A stretch of 64,000 bases of DNA from assembly GCA_039707655.1 (NCBI GenBank), contig CM077675.1, positions 419,429,162 through 419,493,161 on the forward strand, given 5' to 3'. Within the stretch, counting starts at the first letter, position 1. The number at the start of each line of letters is the position of its first letter. The notes under the pieces are model-generated. The model was given only the letters and a program-made list of their open reading frames with translations, searched no databases and was not told the origin of the DNA. This stretch comes from Elymus sibiricus. Taxonomy: Eukaryota > Streptophyta > Magnoliopsida > Poales > Poaceae. Positions 24,382-33,995 of the stretch are shown piece after piece. A program made the position numbers and the translations under genes.

Positions 24382-25576
24382 TGACGTGGCTCGAGACTGC
24401 GTCGGTATTTCCCCAAAGAGGCAGGGATGATGCAGCACATCGACGGTAAGTATTTCCCTCAGTTACGAAACAAAGGTTATCGAACCAGTAGGAGGATCAC
24501 CACCACCCAATAAGCAGCACCTGCACACAAACAACAAATACTTGCAAACCGACGCGACAGAGAGGTTGTCAATCTCTCTACGGTAATAAGATAGATTAGG
24601 TAGTGATAGATAGGAGAGATAGATCTCTCAAGAACACAAATAAAAAGAGCAAATATGCAGCAATATATTTTTGGGTTTTTGGTTTTGTAGATCTGAAAAC
24701 AAAGATTGCAAAAAAGTAGATCGGAAAGCAATATGATGGAAAAGTAGACCCGGGGGCCGTAGGGTTCACTAGTGGCTTCTCTCATGAGTATAGCGCACGG
24801 TCGGTGAACAAATTACTGTTGGGCAATTGATAGAAAATCGAATAGTCATGACGATATCCAAGGCGATGATCATTATATAGGCATCACGTCCAAGATAGAT
24901 AGACCGACTCCTACCTGCATCTACCTCTATTACTCCACACATCGACCGCTATCCAGCATGCATCTAGTGTATTAAGTTCATGGGAAAACGGAGTAATGCA
25001 ATAAGAACGATGACATGATGTAGACAAGATCTATTCATGTAGGAATAGACCCCATCTTGTTATCCTTAATAGCAACGATACATGCGTGTCTTGCTGCCCC
25101 TTCTATCACTGGGAAAGAACACCGCAAGATCGAACCCATCACAAAGCACCTCTTCCCATGGCGAGAAAAATCGATCTAGTCGGCCTAACTAAACCAAAGA
25201 TTCGAAAAAGAAATACGATGCTATAAGCAATCATGCATATAAGAGATCAAAGAAGACTCAAATAATATTCATGGATAGAAACTGATCATGAACTCAAAAT
25301 TCATCGGATCCCAACAAACACACCGCAAAAGTTTACATCAAATCGATCTCCAAGAGACCATTGTATTGAGAATCATAAGAGAGAGAGAAGAAGCCTTATA
25401 GCTACTGCCTACGGACCCATAGGTCTATGGTGGACTAATCGCGCATCATCAGAGAGGCACCTATGAGGAAGATGAACCCCTCTGTGATGGTGTTTAGATT
25501 GGATCTCGCGGTTCTAGAACTTGCGGCGGCTGGAATTGTGTTTTGTCGACTCCTCTAGGGTTCTCCGAATATTTGA

Positions 25577-25587
25577 GAATTTATAGG
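25577..25587 (-). promoter_or_regulatory. TATA box of solo LTR D
   Basis: The minus strand reads CCTATAAATTC about 35 bp beyond the stem-loop at 25621-25675. The equivalent box in LTR E of element F lies near 60790. Confidence 0.6.
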
Positions 25588-25620
25588 CATCAGAGGGGGT
25601 GCGGAAGGGGGCCGAGGAGG

Positions 25621-25675
25621 GCACAACCCATCAGGGCGCGCCGGGGCCCCCCTGGCGCGCCCTGGTGGGTTGTGC
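25621..25675 (-). other. Near-perfect GC-rich stem-loop in solo LTR D
   Basis: GCACAACCCA-T-CAGGGCGCGCC (25621-25642) pairs with 25654-25675 over 21 of 22 positions. The loop is 11 nt. Confidence 0.88.
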
Positions 25676-26110
25676 TCTCCACAGCCCACCTCTCCGGCAG
25701 ATGTTTGGCCCACTAGGTGTCTTCTGGTCCAGAAAAAATCTCCAAAAAGTTTCGTCGCGATTGGACTCCATTTGGTATTGATTTTCTGCGAAGTAAAAAA
25801 CAAGCAAAAACAGCAACTGGCACTTTGGCACTATGTCAATAGGTTAGTCCCAAAAAATAATATAAAGTTGTTATAAAATGATTGTAAAACATCCAAGAAT
25901 GATAAGATAACAGCATGGAACAAGCAAAAATTATAGATACGTTGGAGACGTATCAGTCTCCCATTATCAAATGGAATGGGGATTTCTCAGGATTATCAAA
26001 GTAGTATTTAATGTGTTTCACATAACCAGCATTGAGGTATAACAGAAAATAAAATTACTTAGTGATAAAGCAAACAAGCACACACGAGAATATCAACCGC
26101 TATGCTATTG

Positions 26111-26135
26111 CTCCCCGGCAATGGCGCAAGAAAAA
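26111..26135 (-). other. Primer-binding site of element B
   Basis: The minus strand reads TTGCGCCATTGCCGGGGAG just after the LTR end. It is the tRNA-Asp-type site with small changes, nearly the same as at 48904 in the Athila-like element. Confidence 0.75.
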
Positions 26136-26140
26136 GGTAT

Positions 26141-27682
26141 TGATAACCCACAAGTGTAGGGGATTGTTTGTAGTCTTTTTCGATAAGTAAGGGTGTCGAA
26201 CCCAGAGAGGAGCTAAAGGTAGAATTAATATTCATTCAAGTTCTATCGACCACCGATACAGCTCTACGCATGCTAACGCTTACTTTACCTAGAACAAGTA
26301 TGAAACTATTTTGCGGGAAGAAAACTAGAAGTATTTAGTAGGAGTAATAGATAGTTTTGCAAGGAAATAAAGAACAAGTAAATAAAAGTTAGGGGCTGTA
26401 TAGATAAAGATTAATTAAGTTAGTTGTTTAGTAGAAAGCTTTTTTCTGTAACGCAAGAGAAATATTGTCCATAGGCAATTGAATGTAACATGATAGATAC
26501 TTGTCATATGCAATGAGGGAGAGGCATACGCTAACACACTTTCCGTACTTGGATCATATGCACTTACGATTGGACCTCTACTAAGCATCCGCAACTACTA
26601 GAAATCATTAAGGTAAACCTAACGATAGCATTAAACATCAAGTCCTCTTTACTCCCATACGCAAACAATCCCCTTACTCGAGTGTAAACTTATGTCTCTC
26701 TAGCCACCCACTATAAGAGAATCATGAACATATTGCAAACCCTCCAGCATGAATCCTTCATGTGTGTGCCTCACGGAAGGCACCTTAGGACAACACCATA
26801 TCAACATACAACTCATATCAATAACATCATACCACAATTAACCCATAGGACAAAAGAAATCTACTCAAACATCATAGGATAGCCACACATCATTGCATAA
26901 TAATATATAGCATTAAGCACCGTGTTTAAGTAGATATTACAGCGGGGAGAAGAGGGTTTACACCACTGCATAGAGGGGGAGAGAGTTGGTGGTGACGGCG
27001 GCGAAGTTGTTGGTGTAGATTGTCGTCATGATGGTTGCCCCGGCGGCGCTCCGGCGCCACCGGGAGAGAGGGGGAGAGAGGCCCCTCCTTCTTATTCTTC
27101 CTTGTCCTCCACCCTAGGTGGGAGGAGGGTTTCCCCTCTGGTCCATGGCCGCCATTGCTCCCGGAGGGCAGGAGCCCCTCCGAGATTGGATCTCTCTCTC
27201 TCTGTTTCTCTCATGCTTTCCCGTCTTTTTTCTGACCCCTTACCATTTCTTAAATATCCGGAGATCCGTAGCTCCGATCGGGCTGAAATTTTGAGGGGAT
27301 TTTTATCGGAAAAATATATTTCTTGCGGCGAAAGTAGGGCCCCAACTGACTTAAGGGGGAGGCACAAGCCATCAAGGCGAGGCCAACCCCCTGGTCGCGC
27401 CCTGTTGGCTTGTGCCTCCCTCGGGCACCGTGTTGCGTTGATTCTTCTTCCCAAAATTCACATATATTCCAAAAAAATCTCCGTATTTTTTATCGTGTTT
27501 GGACTTCGTTTGATATGGAATTTCTACGAAACAAAAAACACACAAAAAACAGGAACTGGCACTGGGCACTGGATAAGTAATTTAGTCCCAAAAATAATAT
27601 AAAATGTTGCCAAAAGTATATGAAAGTGGTAGAATATTGGCATGAAGAAATCAAAAAGTATAGATACGATGGAGACGTATCA
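26141..27682 (-). repeat. 5' LTR of element B (1542 bp)
   Basis: Plus-strand start TGATAACCCACAAGTG, end ACGTATCA at 27682. The following bases ATAGA do not match the left flank ATGCA cleanly. Confidence 0.88.
27357..27420 (-). other. GC-rich stem-loop in B 5' LTR
   Basis: GGGAGGCACAAGCC pairs with GGCTTGTGCCTCCC as in the 3' LTR. The inner arms differ at several positions from the other copy. Confidence 0.8.
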
Positions 27683-28804
27683 ATAGAGATAAGTATTTCC
27701 CTCAGTGAGAACCAAGGTTATCGAACCAATAGCAGAACCAAGCAAACTCCTTTCAACATCACCTACACACACAAAAGCAACCACTTGCACCCAATGCAGG
27801 CAAGAGGGTTGTCAAGCCCCTTGAACTCGTTACTTGCAAGGATTAAATCTTGATAGAGATAGATAATGTAAAGCCAAAATAAAATAAATTGCAGAAAAGT
27901 ATTTTTAGGTTTTTTTGTATTTATGTTTAAGTAGACTCGGGGGGCATAGTGTTTGCTAGAGGCTTCTCTGTCAAAAATAGCATACGGTGGGTAGACAAAT
28001 TACTCTTGCGCAATTGACAGAATTGCACATAGTTATGACATGTTATTCACGACAATGATCATGTATATAGGCATCACGTCCATAAACAAGTAGAATGAAA
28101 CGATTCTGCATCTACTACTATTACTTCACTTCGAGAGCGCTATGCTTCCCTCTCTAGGTATTAAGTTCATAACAAATAGAGTAATGCTTGGAGCAAGGTG
28201 ACATGATGTAGACAAAATAAGACAAGCAATATGTTCAGATCCCATCATTTTATCCTTAATGACAACAATACAAATATGTGTATTATCCCCTTCTATCATG
28301 AGGATATAGAGCACTGCAAGATTGAACCCACTACAAAGCACCACTCTCACTGAAGATAAATCAATCTAGTTGGCCAAACCAAACCGGTAGATCGGAGAGA
28401 AATACGAAGCTATAACAATCATGCATAATAGAATTCAGAAACGACTCAATTAATTTAAATGAATAATCTGATCATAAAACCACAATTCATCGGATCCTAA
28501 AAAACACACCGCAAAAGAAGATTACATCTGATATATCACCGCGGGAATTGCGGTGAACATTGTATTGAAGATCAAAGAGACAGAAGAGGCCACCTAGGTA
28601 CTAGCTATGGACTCGTAGGTCTGTGGTCGACTACCCACACATCATCATGGAGGCAGCAAGGTTAATGTAGATGGCCTCCGTGGTCGATTCCCCCTCTGGC
28701 AGAGTACCACAAAAGGTCTCTAGATGGCCTCCTGTCGGAACAGATGCTTGCGGCGGTGAAAAAAGTGTTTTCGGTGGAATTAGGTCAGACGGAGCCACGG
28801 GGGG

Positions 28805-28856
28805 CCCACAAGGCATCAGGGCGCGCCTACCCCCTGGACGCGCCATGTTGCCTTGC
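28805..28856 (-). other. GC-rich stem-loop in G 5' LTR
   Basis: The arms CACAAGGCA..CAGGGCGCGCC and GGACGCGCCATGTTGCCTTG pair imperfectly around a C-rich loop. Confidence 0.65.
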
Positions 28857-29139
28857 CGTCTCCTTATCTAGCTTCTGGTCTCCCCCCGAAGCTTCTTGGG
28901 TCTCTTTTATCCAGAAAAAAATCGTCAAAAAGTTTCGTAGCGTTCGGACTTCGTTTGGTACAGATTTCCTTGAAAACCAAAACAAGCAAAAAAAACAGCA
29001 ACTGGCACTTGGCACTGGGTTAATAGGTTAGTTCTCAAAAAGGATATAAAATATCATATAATTACATATAAAGTATCCTAGATTGATAATATAATAGCAT
29101 GGAACAATCAAAAATTATAGATACGTTGGAGACGTATCA

Positions 29140-29144
29140 TCATC
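29140..29144. other. Right target-site duplication of element G (TCATC)
   Basis: It matches 10027-10031. Confidence 0.85.
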
Positions 29145-29992
29145 TCTCTCGAAAGCATATAATGGTATGATAGGCAAATTACGGTTGGGAAATTGACAGA
29201 ATAGTGCAGATTATAACTATGATCATTCATGGCATAATCTCACATAGGCATTATGTCTGTGATAAGTAGACTGTTAATCCAACTACATCTACTACTATTA
29301 CTCTACCCCAAGACCGCTATCCAGCATGCATATCAAAGTATTAAGATTATACAAATAGAGTAGCACAATAAGAAAGATGACATAATATAGACAAGAAGAG
29401 ATCAATAAATATGGCCAAACCCTGGTGTTTTATTCTTAGTGGAAACAATACAATATGTGTGTTTGCCCCTTTTGTCACTGGGAAAGATCACCGCAAAATT
29501 GAAACAACTACTATGCACCAATCCCTCTGAAGACCTACTCATCTAATTGGTGAACGAAGACTCGTAGATTGAAAAGCATACATAGCTATAAAGTTATATG
29601 TAAGAGACTTCAATAGAATCAATATAACTCAATGAATAATCGAAGCATAAATCCAATTCATCGTATCCCAACAAACATGTCACAAGAATTACACCGAATA
29701 GATTTTTGAAGAGATCTTTGTATTGAAGATCAAAAAAGAGAAAAAGAAATCCATCTATCTACTATGGACCCGTAGGTCCTGGAATAACCACTCACACATC
29801 ATCATGAAGACAACAAGGTTGATGAAGATGGACTCCCCAATGACCCTCCTGCAGTGCCAGAACAGGGCTTTGGATGGGACTGTGGCGGAATAGGGGTTTG
29901 CAGCGGCGATAAAATTGTTCCTGGGTCCCGCTTAAAGGGTTTCTTAATATATGGGAATTATAGGACAATAATTAGGGCAAACGGAGCACCAT

Positions 29993-30038
29993 GGGGCCCA
30001 CAAGCCACCCCGGCGCGCCCTACTAGCTTGTGGGGCCC
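29993..30038 (-). other. GC-rich stem-loop in LTR H
   Basis: GGGGCCCACAAGC pairs with GCTTGTGGGGCCC with about one mismatch. The inner stem is shorter than in D. Confidence 0.65.
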
Positions 30039-30299
30039 GTGTGGGTCATCTCGCCTCCTTCCGAAGCTTATAGTGTCTCTTATGTTTCAGAAAATATCAT
30101 CAAAAAGTTTCGTCCTGTTTGGACTTCTGTAGGTATTGATTTTTGCAAAACCAAAAACATGCATAAAAAAACACGAAATGGCACTGGGCACTAAATGAAT
30201 AGTTTAGTCCAGAAAAATAATATAAAATGACATATAAAGCATAGAAAAGTGATAATATAATTATTTAATAAAAAATATAGATACGTTTGAGACATATCA

Positions 30300-31522
30300 A
30301 TATCCCATTGACGGGTGTGGATCCCAGTGATATGAAGGCAACCAGTATGGAGAGTCTGAGTTTGCGCGTCATCTCACCAACCTCTATAATGCTAGGCGGG
30401 TGCTATGCGTTAGTCGTTGATGTGTGAACCGCCTCCATAGCCGTTGGCTTCGACGCGTGGTAGCTATTTGATATGATCCAAACCATTGCAACATGAGTCG
30501 TGTTCTCTACAACTGATGATCTGAGTGAAACCAGCATGTTCGTGCATATTGCAACATCAGTCGTGTTGCCACAATAACTTTGGCCGTGTTGCAACCTATG
30601 TCTGGCATGCGCGAGTCGGGTTTGTGCAGGTTGCAACATGAGTCGTATTGCCACCACAACTTCGGTCATGTTGCAAGTCCTTATGTCTACCATGCGTGAG
30701 TGGGTTGGTGTAGATTGCAACCTAAACCGTGTCGGCACTGCACTTGGAACGTCTTGCAAGCCCATGTGTCTGTCATGTGCGAAATGAGTTGATAAATGTT
30801 GCGTTGTGAGTCATGTTGCCATCACAACTTTGGCTCTATTGCAAGTCCCGGTGTCTACCATATCGTGTGTGTGTGCGTGCCACGCAACTACCAGTCGATT
30901 GTTTTGAAGTGTTTTATGACGACTTTGCTTGAGTTGCTCTAAAATTAATGTGCACATGTAAGAGGACTCAAGGGCTAATATGGTGCTTGCATCCATGCCC
31001 ACCATAATTCTAACAATTGTACTACCCAATAATGGTCAAGGATTTAGGGCACTCAAGTGCGGGGCACTTAGGTCCCTCGTGCCGGCCTTTTATTTTGGCT
31101 TCCAATTTTCAAAGTTTTATATCTTTTAAACGTAAAATTCAAATTTAGTTCTGTTTTTATATTCGTGTTTCTCATGACAAGTGCTTTCAAATAAGAACCA
31201 TTTTGAATATATTTGATGACTTTTAAAAAATGTGTTAAGTTTCAGTGTTGAAACTTAGTACGAGCGAGCGAAAAAAATCAATTATTTTATATCTATGACC
31301 GACAGAAAAAAAATTGCTTACAAATATATCACTGAAAGTGGTTTAAACTTGAAAGCTTTAGACGCAAAACCTGTAAGTTTCATCGCTGAAACTTCAAATT
31401 TATTGAGGGGTTTTCTTTTTCACTGCGCCCTTGTGCGGGATCCAACTACTTCGCGAAACGCGAGGCAAAACGAGCTGGCGGGAGGACTTAGCAGGTGAGT
31501 GCCCCTGCAAATTTCTGACCAA
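30300..31522. other. Intergenic segment without a gene
   Basis: It holds the diverged tandem repeat described at 30486-30880, then AT-rich sequence with GAAACTT / TTTCAGTGTTGAAACTT words near 31240 and 31390. No coding frame is convincing. Confidence 0.5.
30486..30880. repeat. Diverged tandem repeat, period about 83 bp, 5 copies
   Basis: The start word TTGCAACATGAGTCGTGTTGCC, allowing substitutions, recurs at 30486, 30549, 30631, 30714 and 30799. The last three spacings are 82, 83 and 85 bp. A second word, GTGTCTGCCATGCGCGAG, recurs with the same spacing. Confidence 0.75.
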
Positions 31523-31525
31523 TAA

Positions 31526-31969
31526 GAGCATCTGCAGCCGGACATAGCAAATATTACCCCCTAAACGCCCACGGACGCGTCCGGTCAATGACCGGGCGTG
31601 TCCCCTCTTTGTCCGTCCGCGCAACCACACTACTCATTTTGTTCCTCATATGTCCGGTCACATGCCCGTGATTGGTGTAGAAGAAGAGAGAGAAATAAAA
31701 GCATAAATAAAGAAAAAGAAAAGGTGGTTCGGGGTGGGGTCGCATCCTACGTGGCGGACTGACCGGACGCGCCCGGGCGCGTCCGCGAGCTCTCATATCC
31801 TCCCTATATTTGAGATGGATATGAGGGTTCGCGGACAGGCCGGACGTATAGGGATGATATGAGGGGTCCGTTTAGGTCACTTTTTCCCTTCTCTCTCCTG
31901 TCCGGTCAATGACCGGTCGTGTCCGCGGGCGTATGAGGGATCGTTTGAGGCGTCCGGTTCCAGATGCTC
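31526..31969. mobile_element. PIF/Harbinger-type MITE (444 bp)
   Basis: The terminal inverted repeats are GAGCATCTGCAGCCGGA at the left and GAGCATCTGGAACCGGA (minus strand) at the right, with 2 mismatches in 17. The flanking 3-bp duplication is TAA (31523-31525 and 31970-31972), fitting the TWA target of PIF/Harbinger. The interior carries CGGTCAATGACCG palindromes near both ends and no transposase. Confidence 0.85.
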
Positions 31970-32240
31970 TAATGTGATGTTCATCTAATAATTGGTTGTC
32001 ACTGTACAAAACTTCGGGAGCAAGATAAAATGTTGCAACACTGCATTTCTTTTCAAATTTGTAGCAATGTTAAAAAACAGAAGGGTTTTAGTTGAGTATA
32101 CTGTAATAAGGAGGCCAAATGAGGGGCACTCGAGCTTGCCAGGTTTTATTTTGGAGACCCTCGTTAACAATGTAACAAATTATTTTCAATCAATATAAAG
32201 CTGATGATGGTTTTCTCTAAAAGAAAACAGAAGGGGTTTT

Positions 32241-33259
32241 CATTTTTACTAGAAGGGCAGTGCGCGCTTTGCCGCGCCGCTTATATTCATAGGGTTGTAC
32301 ATGTTTCATGTAATTTTTTAAAAGTTTTGGAAAATATTTACGTATTAGTTGATTTGGCGTGTGGATGATACAATGAAGTGCATTTTTATTATTAGATATG
32401 CTACTCCTACGGACATACTTTGCGAAATCATGCTTACAGATGGAGGTGTCAATTTATGGTCAGAGATTAGAGAAAAAGTGGACCAACGGTGCAAATCGGG
32501 AAAGTAATTAATGGGACAATAATGTTTGGTATGTACAATCCGTAGTGAAACATTCGTGGTGTATCATTTTTCTTTTTCTTTATTGTGGTGTTTGGATGGA
32601 TTTTTTTTGGATCGTGTGATTGAAGGACGTCTTTTAATTGGTAAAAAAACATGAGAAAGTTACTTACGTTATTGAACGCATGTGTTATGCTGGTGCTAAA
32701 CGTGTCATGGGCGACACTTCCATTTTGTCACCTATTCATCGAGAGATCACATCATGAAGCCAGGGTGAACGACCCAATCAATTATGTATCCAATCAAAAT
32801 TGAAGAGTTGAATGATGAACTTTAAAACGGGATAGCTTTACGAAGTTAGAGATTTTATTGCCACAACAAAGGATTGATGCGGTCAAAATCAAGGATTGAC
32901 GGGAGAAGGTTTAAAATTAGGAAGCATAGTGTATTAAAAAAATGAATGAGAGAGCTCATTGTGGAATTGTTGACTCGGTCAAAATTGGATGACCCAACTT
33001 TAAAGTGAGACATCAACTGATTGTGAGGCCTTAAAAAATATGGAGCTTAGTGTTATAGAAGATTAAAATAATTCAATGAGAAATTATTGACCCGGTCAAA
33101 ATCGGTGACCCAATTCCAAATTGATAACCTCAATTGAATGAGAGGCCTCCAATTCTAGGAGGTTTGTCAAAATCGGTGACCCAATTTCAAATTGATAACC
33201 TCAATTGAATGAGAGGCCTCCAATTTTAAAAGGTTTAGTGATATAGTATATTCTAAAAG
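32241..33259. mobile_element. Candidate 1-kb insertion with 11-bp direct repeats
   Basis: GAAGGGGTTTT occurs at 32230-32240 and 33260-33270, bounding 1019 bp. The left edge contains ACTAGAAGGGCAGTGCGCGC, a word I associate with unclassified Triticeae repeats. The right edge reads GATATAGTATATTCTAAAAG. No inverted termini and no coding frame are visible, so the class is unknown. Confidence 0.45.
33095..33236. repeat. 71-bp tandem duplication
   Basis: GTCAAAATCGGTGACCC starts at 33095 and again at 33166. The two 71-bp units differ at only a few positions. Confidence 0.85.
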
Positions 33260-33270
33260 GAAGGGGTTTT

Positions 33271-33995
33271 AAACCTTTACCGACTTGGAGAAGTAAAATA
33301 GCCACCGTTGATAAACCCATCAGGCCAACAAGGCCGGCAGTTCACCACCCCGTTAATCCGTCACCTGATACACACACTCCCCTGTGCACACTTTATACCA
33401 CGGCTATTTCTTGTCAGCCTCCATTGATGTGATAGCTTCGGTTCCACTAGCGTCCATGAGAAGTCCCGAGAGGGTTGTCAGATCTAACAGTGAACGATCT
33501 AAACCAGCTTGCGCTCGTGTCGTGTCACATTGCTTCTCACGCGTGCATGCCGCATGCATACGTGCATTCGGTCGATTTGGAGACACCCACCGACAAGCCG
33601 CTCCACTGTGCATGCGTCACCAACCGCACTGCTCCGTCCTCCGGCGCCACCCGATCGGAGCTCCCAGATGCTGCCGCGCCGAGCCCTGTCAGCCGGGCCA
33701 CTCATTTGGTTCCCATCCCGCGCCTGGTCACATTAGAAGAGAACAGACTTATGTCGTTCCCGCCGTGCAGGGTACGTACTGCACCGCCGCGCTGGCTTAA
33801 ACCACGGCGTTGCCGCCAGCAGTGCGAGATCGCACGGGTTACGTACGTGTCCAGCGATCGCCGCTTCAAACCAGTCTGCAAATTGTCGCGCAACAGCGTT
33901 GCTGCAGCGGCTAACTATTGCTGAACATGCACGTAACGTATAACTCCTAATCACTCCCCCTGGTTGGCTGGTTTCCTCGAAATTTCATCTTGTCT
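33271..33995. other. Moderately GC-rich intergenic segment, no gene assigned
   Basis: Overlapping frames of up to 149 codons exist on both strands at 33384-33954. None has a recognisable domain, and the mutual overlap suggests low stop frequency rather than coding. The segment could belong to the distal upstream region of the ATL gene. Confidence 0.4.

Larger units (their letters stand above)
24382..25955 (-). repeat. Solo LTR D (1574 bp) inside element B
   Basis: It has TG...CA ends with minus-strand start TGATACGTCTCCAACG, and a perfect 5-bp TSD. No internal region is present, so it is the product of LTR-LTR recombination. It resembles LTR E of element F and the LTRs of G more than those of B. 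Confidence 0.88.
23370..25964 (-). pseudogene. Unknown protein of element B, frameshifted and split by solo LTR D
   Basis: On the minus strand the frame begins with an ATG at 25964-25962. It is cut after four more bases by solo LTR D, resumes at 24381 (DTLDQREYFR) and shifts frame near 24030. It then runs to the stop at 23370 in a frame containing an acidic Glu-rich stretch and, near the C-terminus, NYTISKKFALIKDYIDG and a PACNYYERG motif. The last motif is shared with the element G protein. No gag, protease or polymerase motif is seen. Proteins like this seem typical of non-autonomous Triticeae Gypsy elements, but no function is known to me. Two lesions make the product non-functional. Confidence 0.6.
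18619..27682 (-). mobile_element. Athila-like non-autonomous LTR element B
   Basis: Its LTRs lie at 26141-27682 (5') and 18619-20173 (3') on the minus strand. The primer site is near 26111-26135, the PPT at 20174-20189, and one broken ORF follows the primer site. Its LTR ends in ACTTGTGGGTTATCA, essentially as in the plus-strand Athila-like element at 47492-56862, and its primer site is also nearly the same. No reverse transcriptase or integrase is seen. Solo LTR D is nested in its internal region. Confidence 0.85.
10032..29139 (-). mobile_element. Gypsy-type LTR element G (non-autonomous), host to CACTA and element B
   Basis: On the minus strand: a 5' LTR (29139 to 27683 plus 18618 to 18568, split by B), a tRNA-Asp-type primer site near 18536-18560, one unknown ORF (18351 to 17803), a mostly non-coding internal region, a PPT at 14846-14861 and a 3' LTR (14845 to 10032, split by a CACTA element). 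It is flanked by a perfect 5-bp TSD, TCATC. No reverse transcriptase or integrase is seen. The termini place it with Athila-like Gypsy elements. Confidence 0.85.
18568..29139 (-). repeat. 5' LTR of element G, interrupted by element B
   Basis: 18568-18618 and 27683-29139 together give an LTR of about 1.5 kb. The left piece starts TGCTAATTGTGAGG, matching TGTTACTTGTGAGG in the 3' LTR. About 14 bp found in the other LTR at the B insertion point are missing here, so the B junction is not a clean 5-bp TSD. Confidence 0.8.
9729..30299 (-). repeat. Outermost Gypsy LTR 'H', split by element G
   Basis: 9729-10031 and 29145-30299 read as one LTR of about 1.46 kb once G is removed. The order of words matches the other LTRs (AAGTATTT-CCTC-GTT, then TTGCACCCAAC, GGTTGTCA, AATTGACAGAAT, GGCATTATGTC). 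It ends in GATACGTTTGAGACATATCA. It has TG...CA ends but no matching 5-bp flanks (GGGAG / ATATC), and it is shorter at the left than D, so it is probably a truncated solo LTR. Confidence 0.65.

Noticed and set aside
30486..30880. CRISPR-like regularly spaced repeats
   Set aside because: Units are diverged head-to-tail copies without unique spacers, in plant repeat DNA.
33384..33954. Overlapping frames of 63-149 codons upstream of the AP2 unit
   Set aside because: Both strands are open over the same bases, and there is no domain and no consistent codon pattern.
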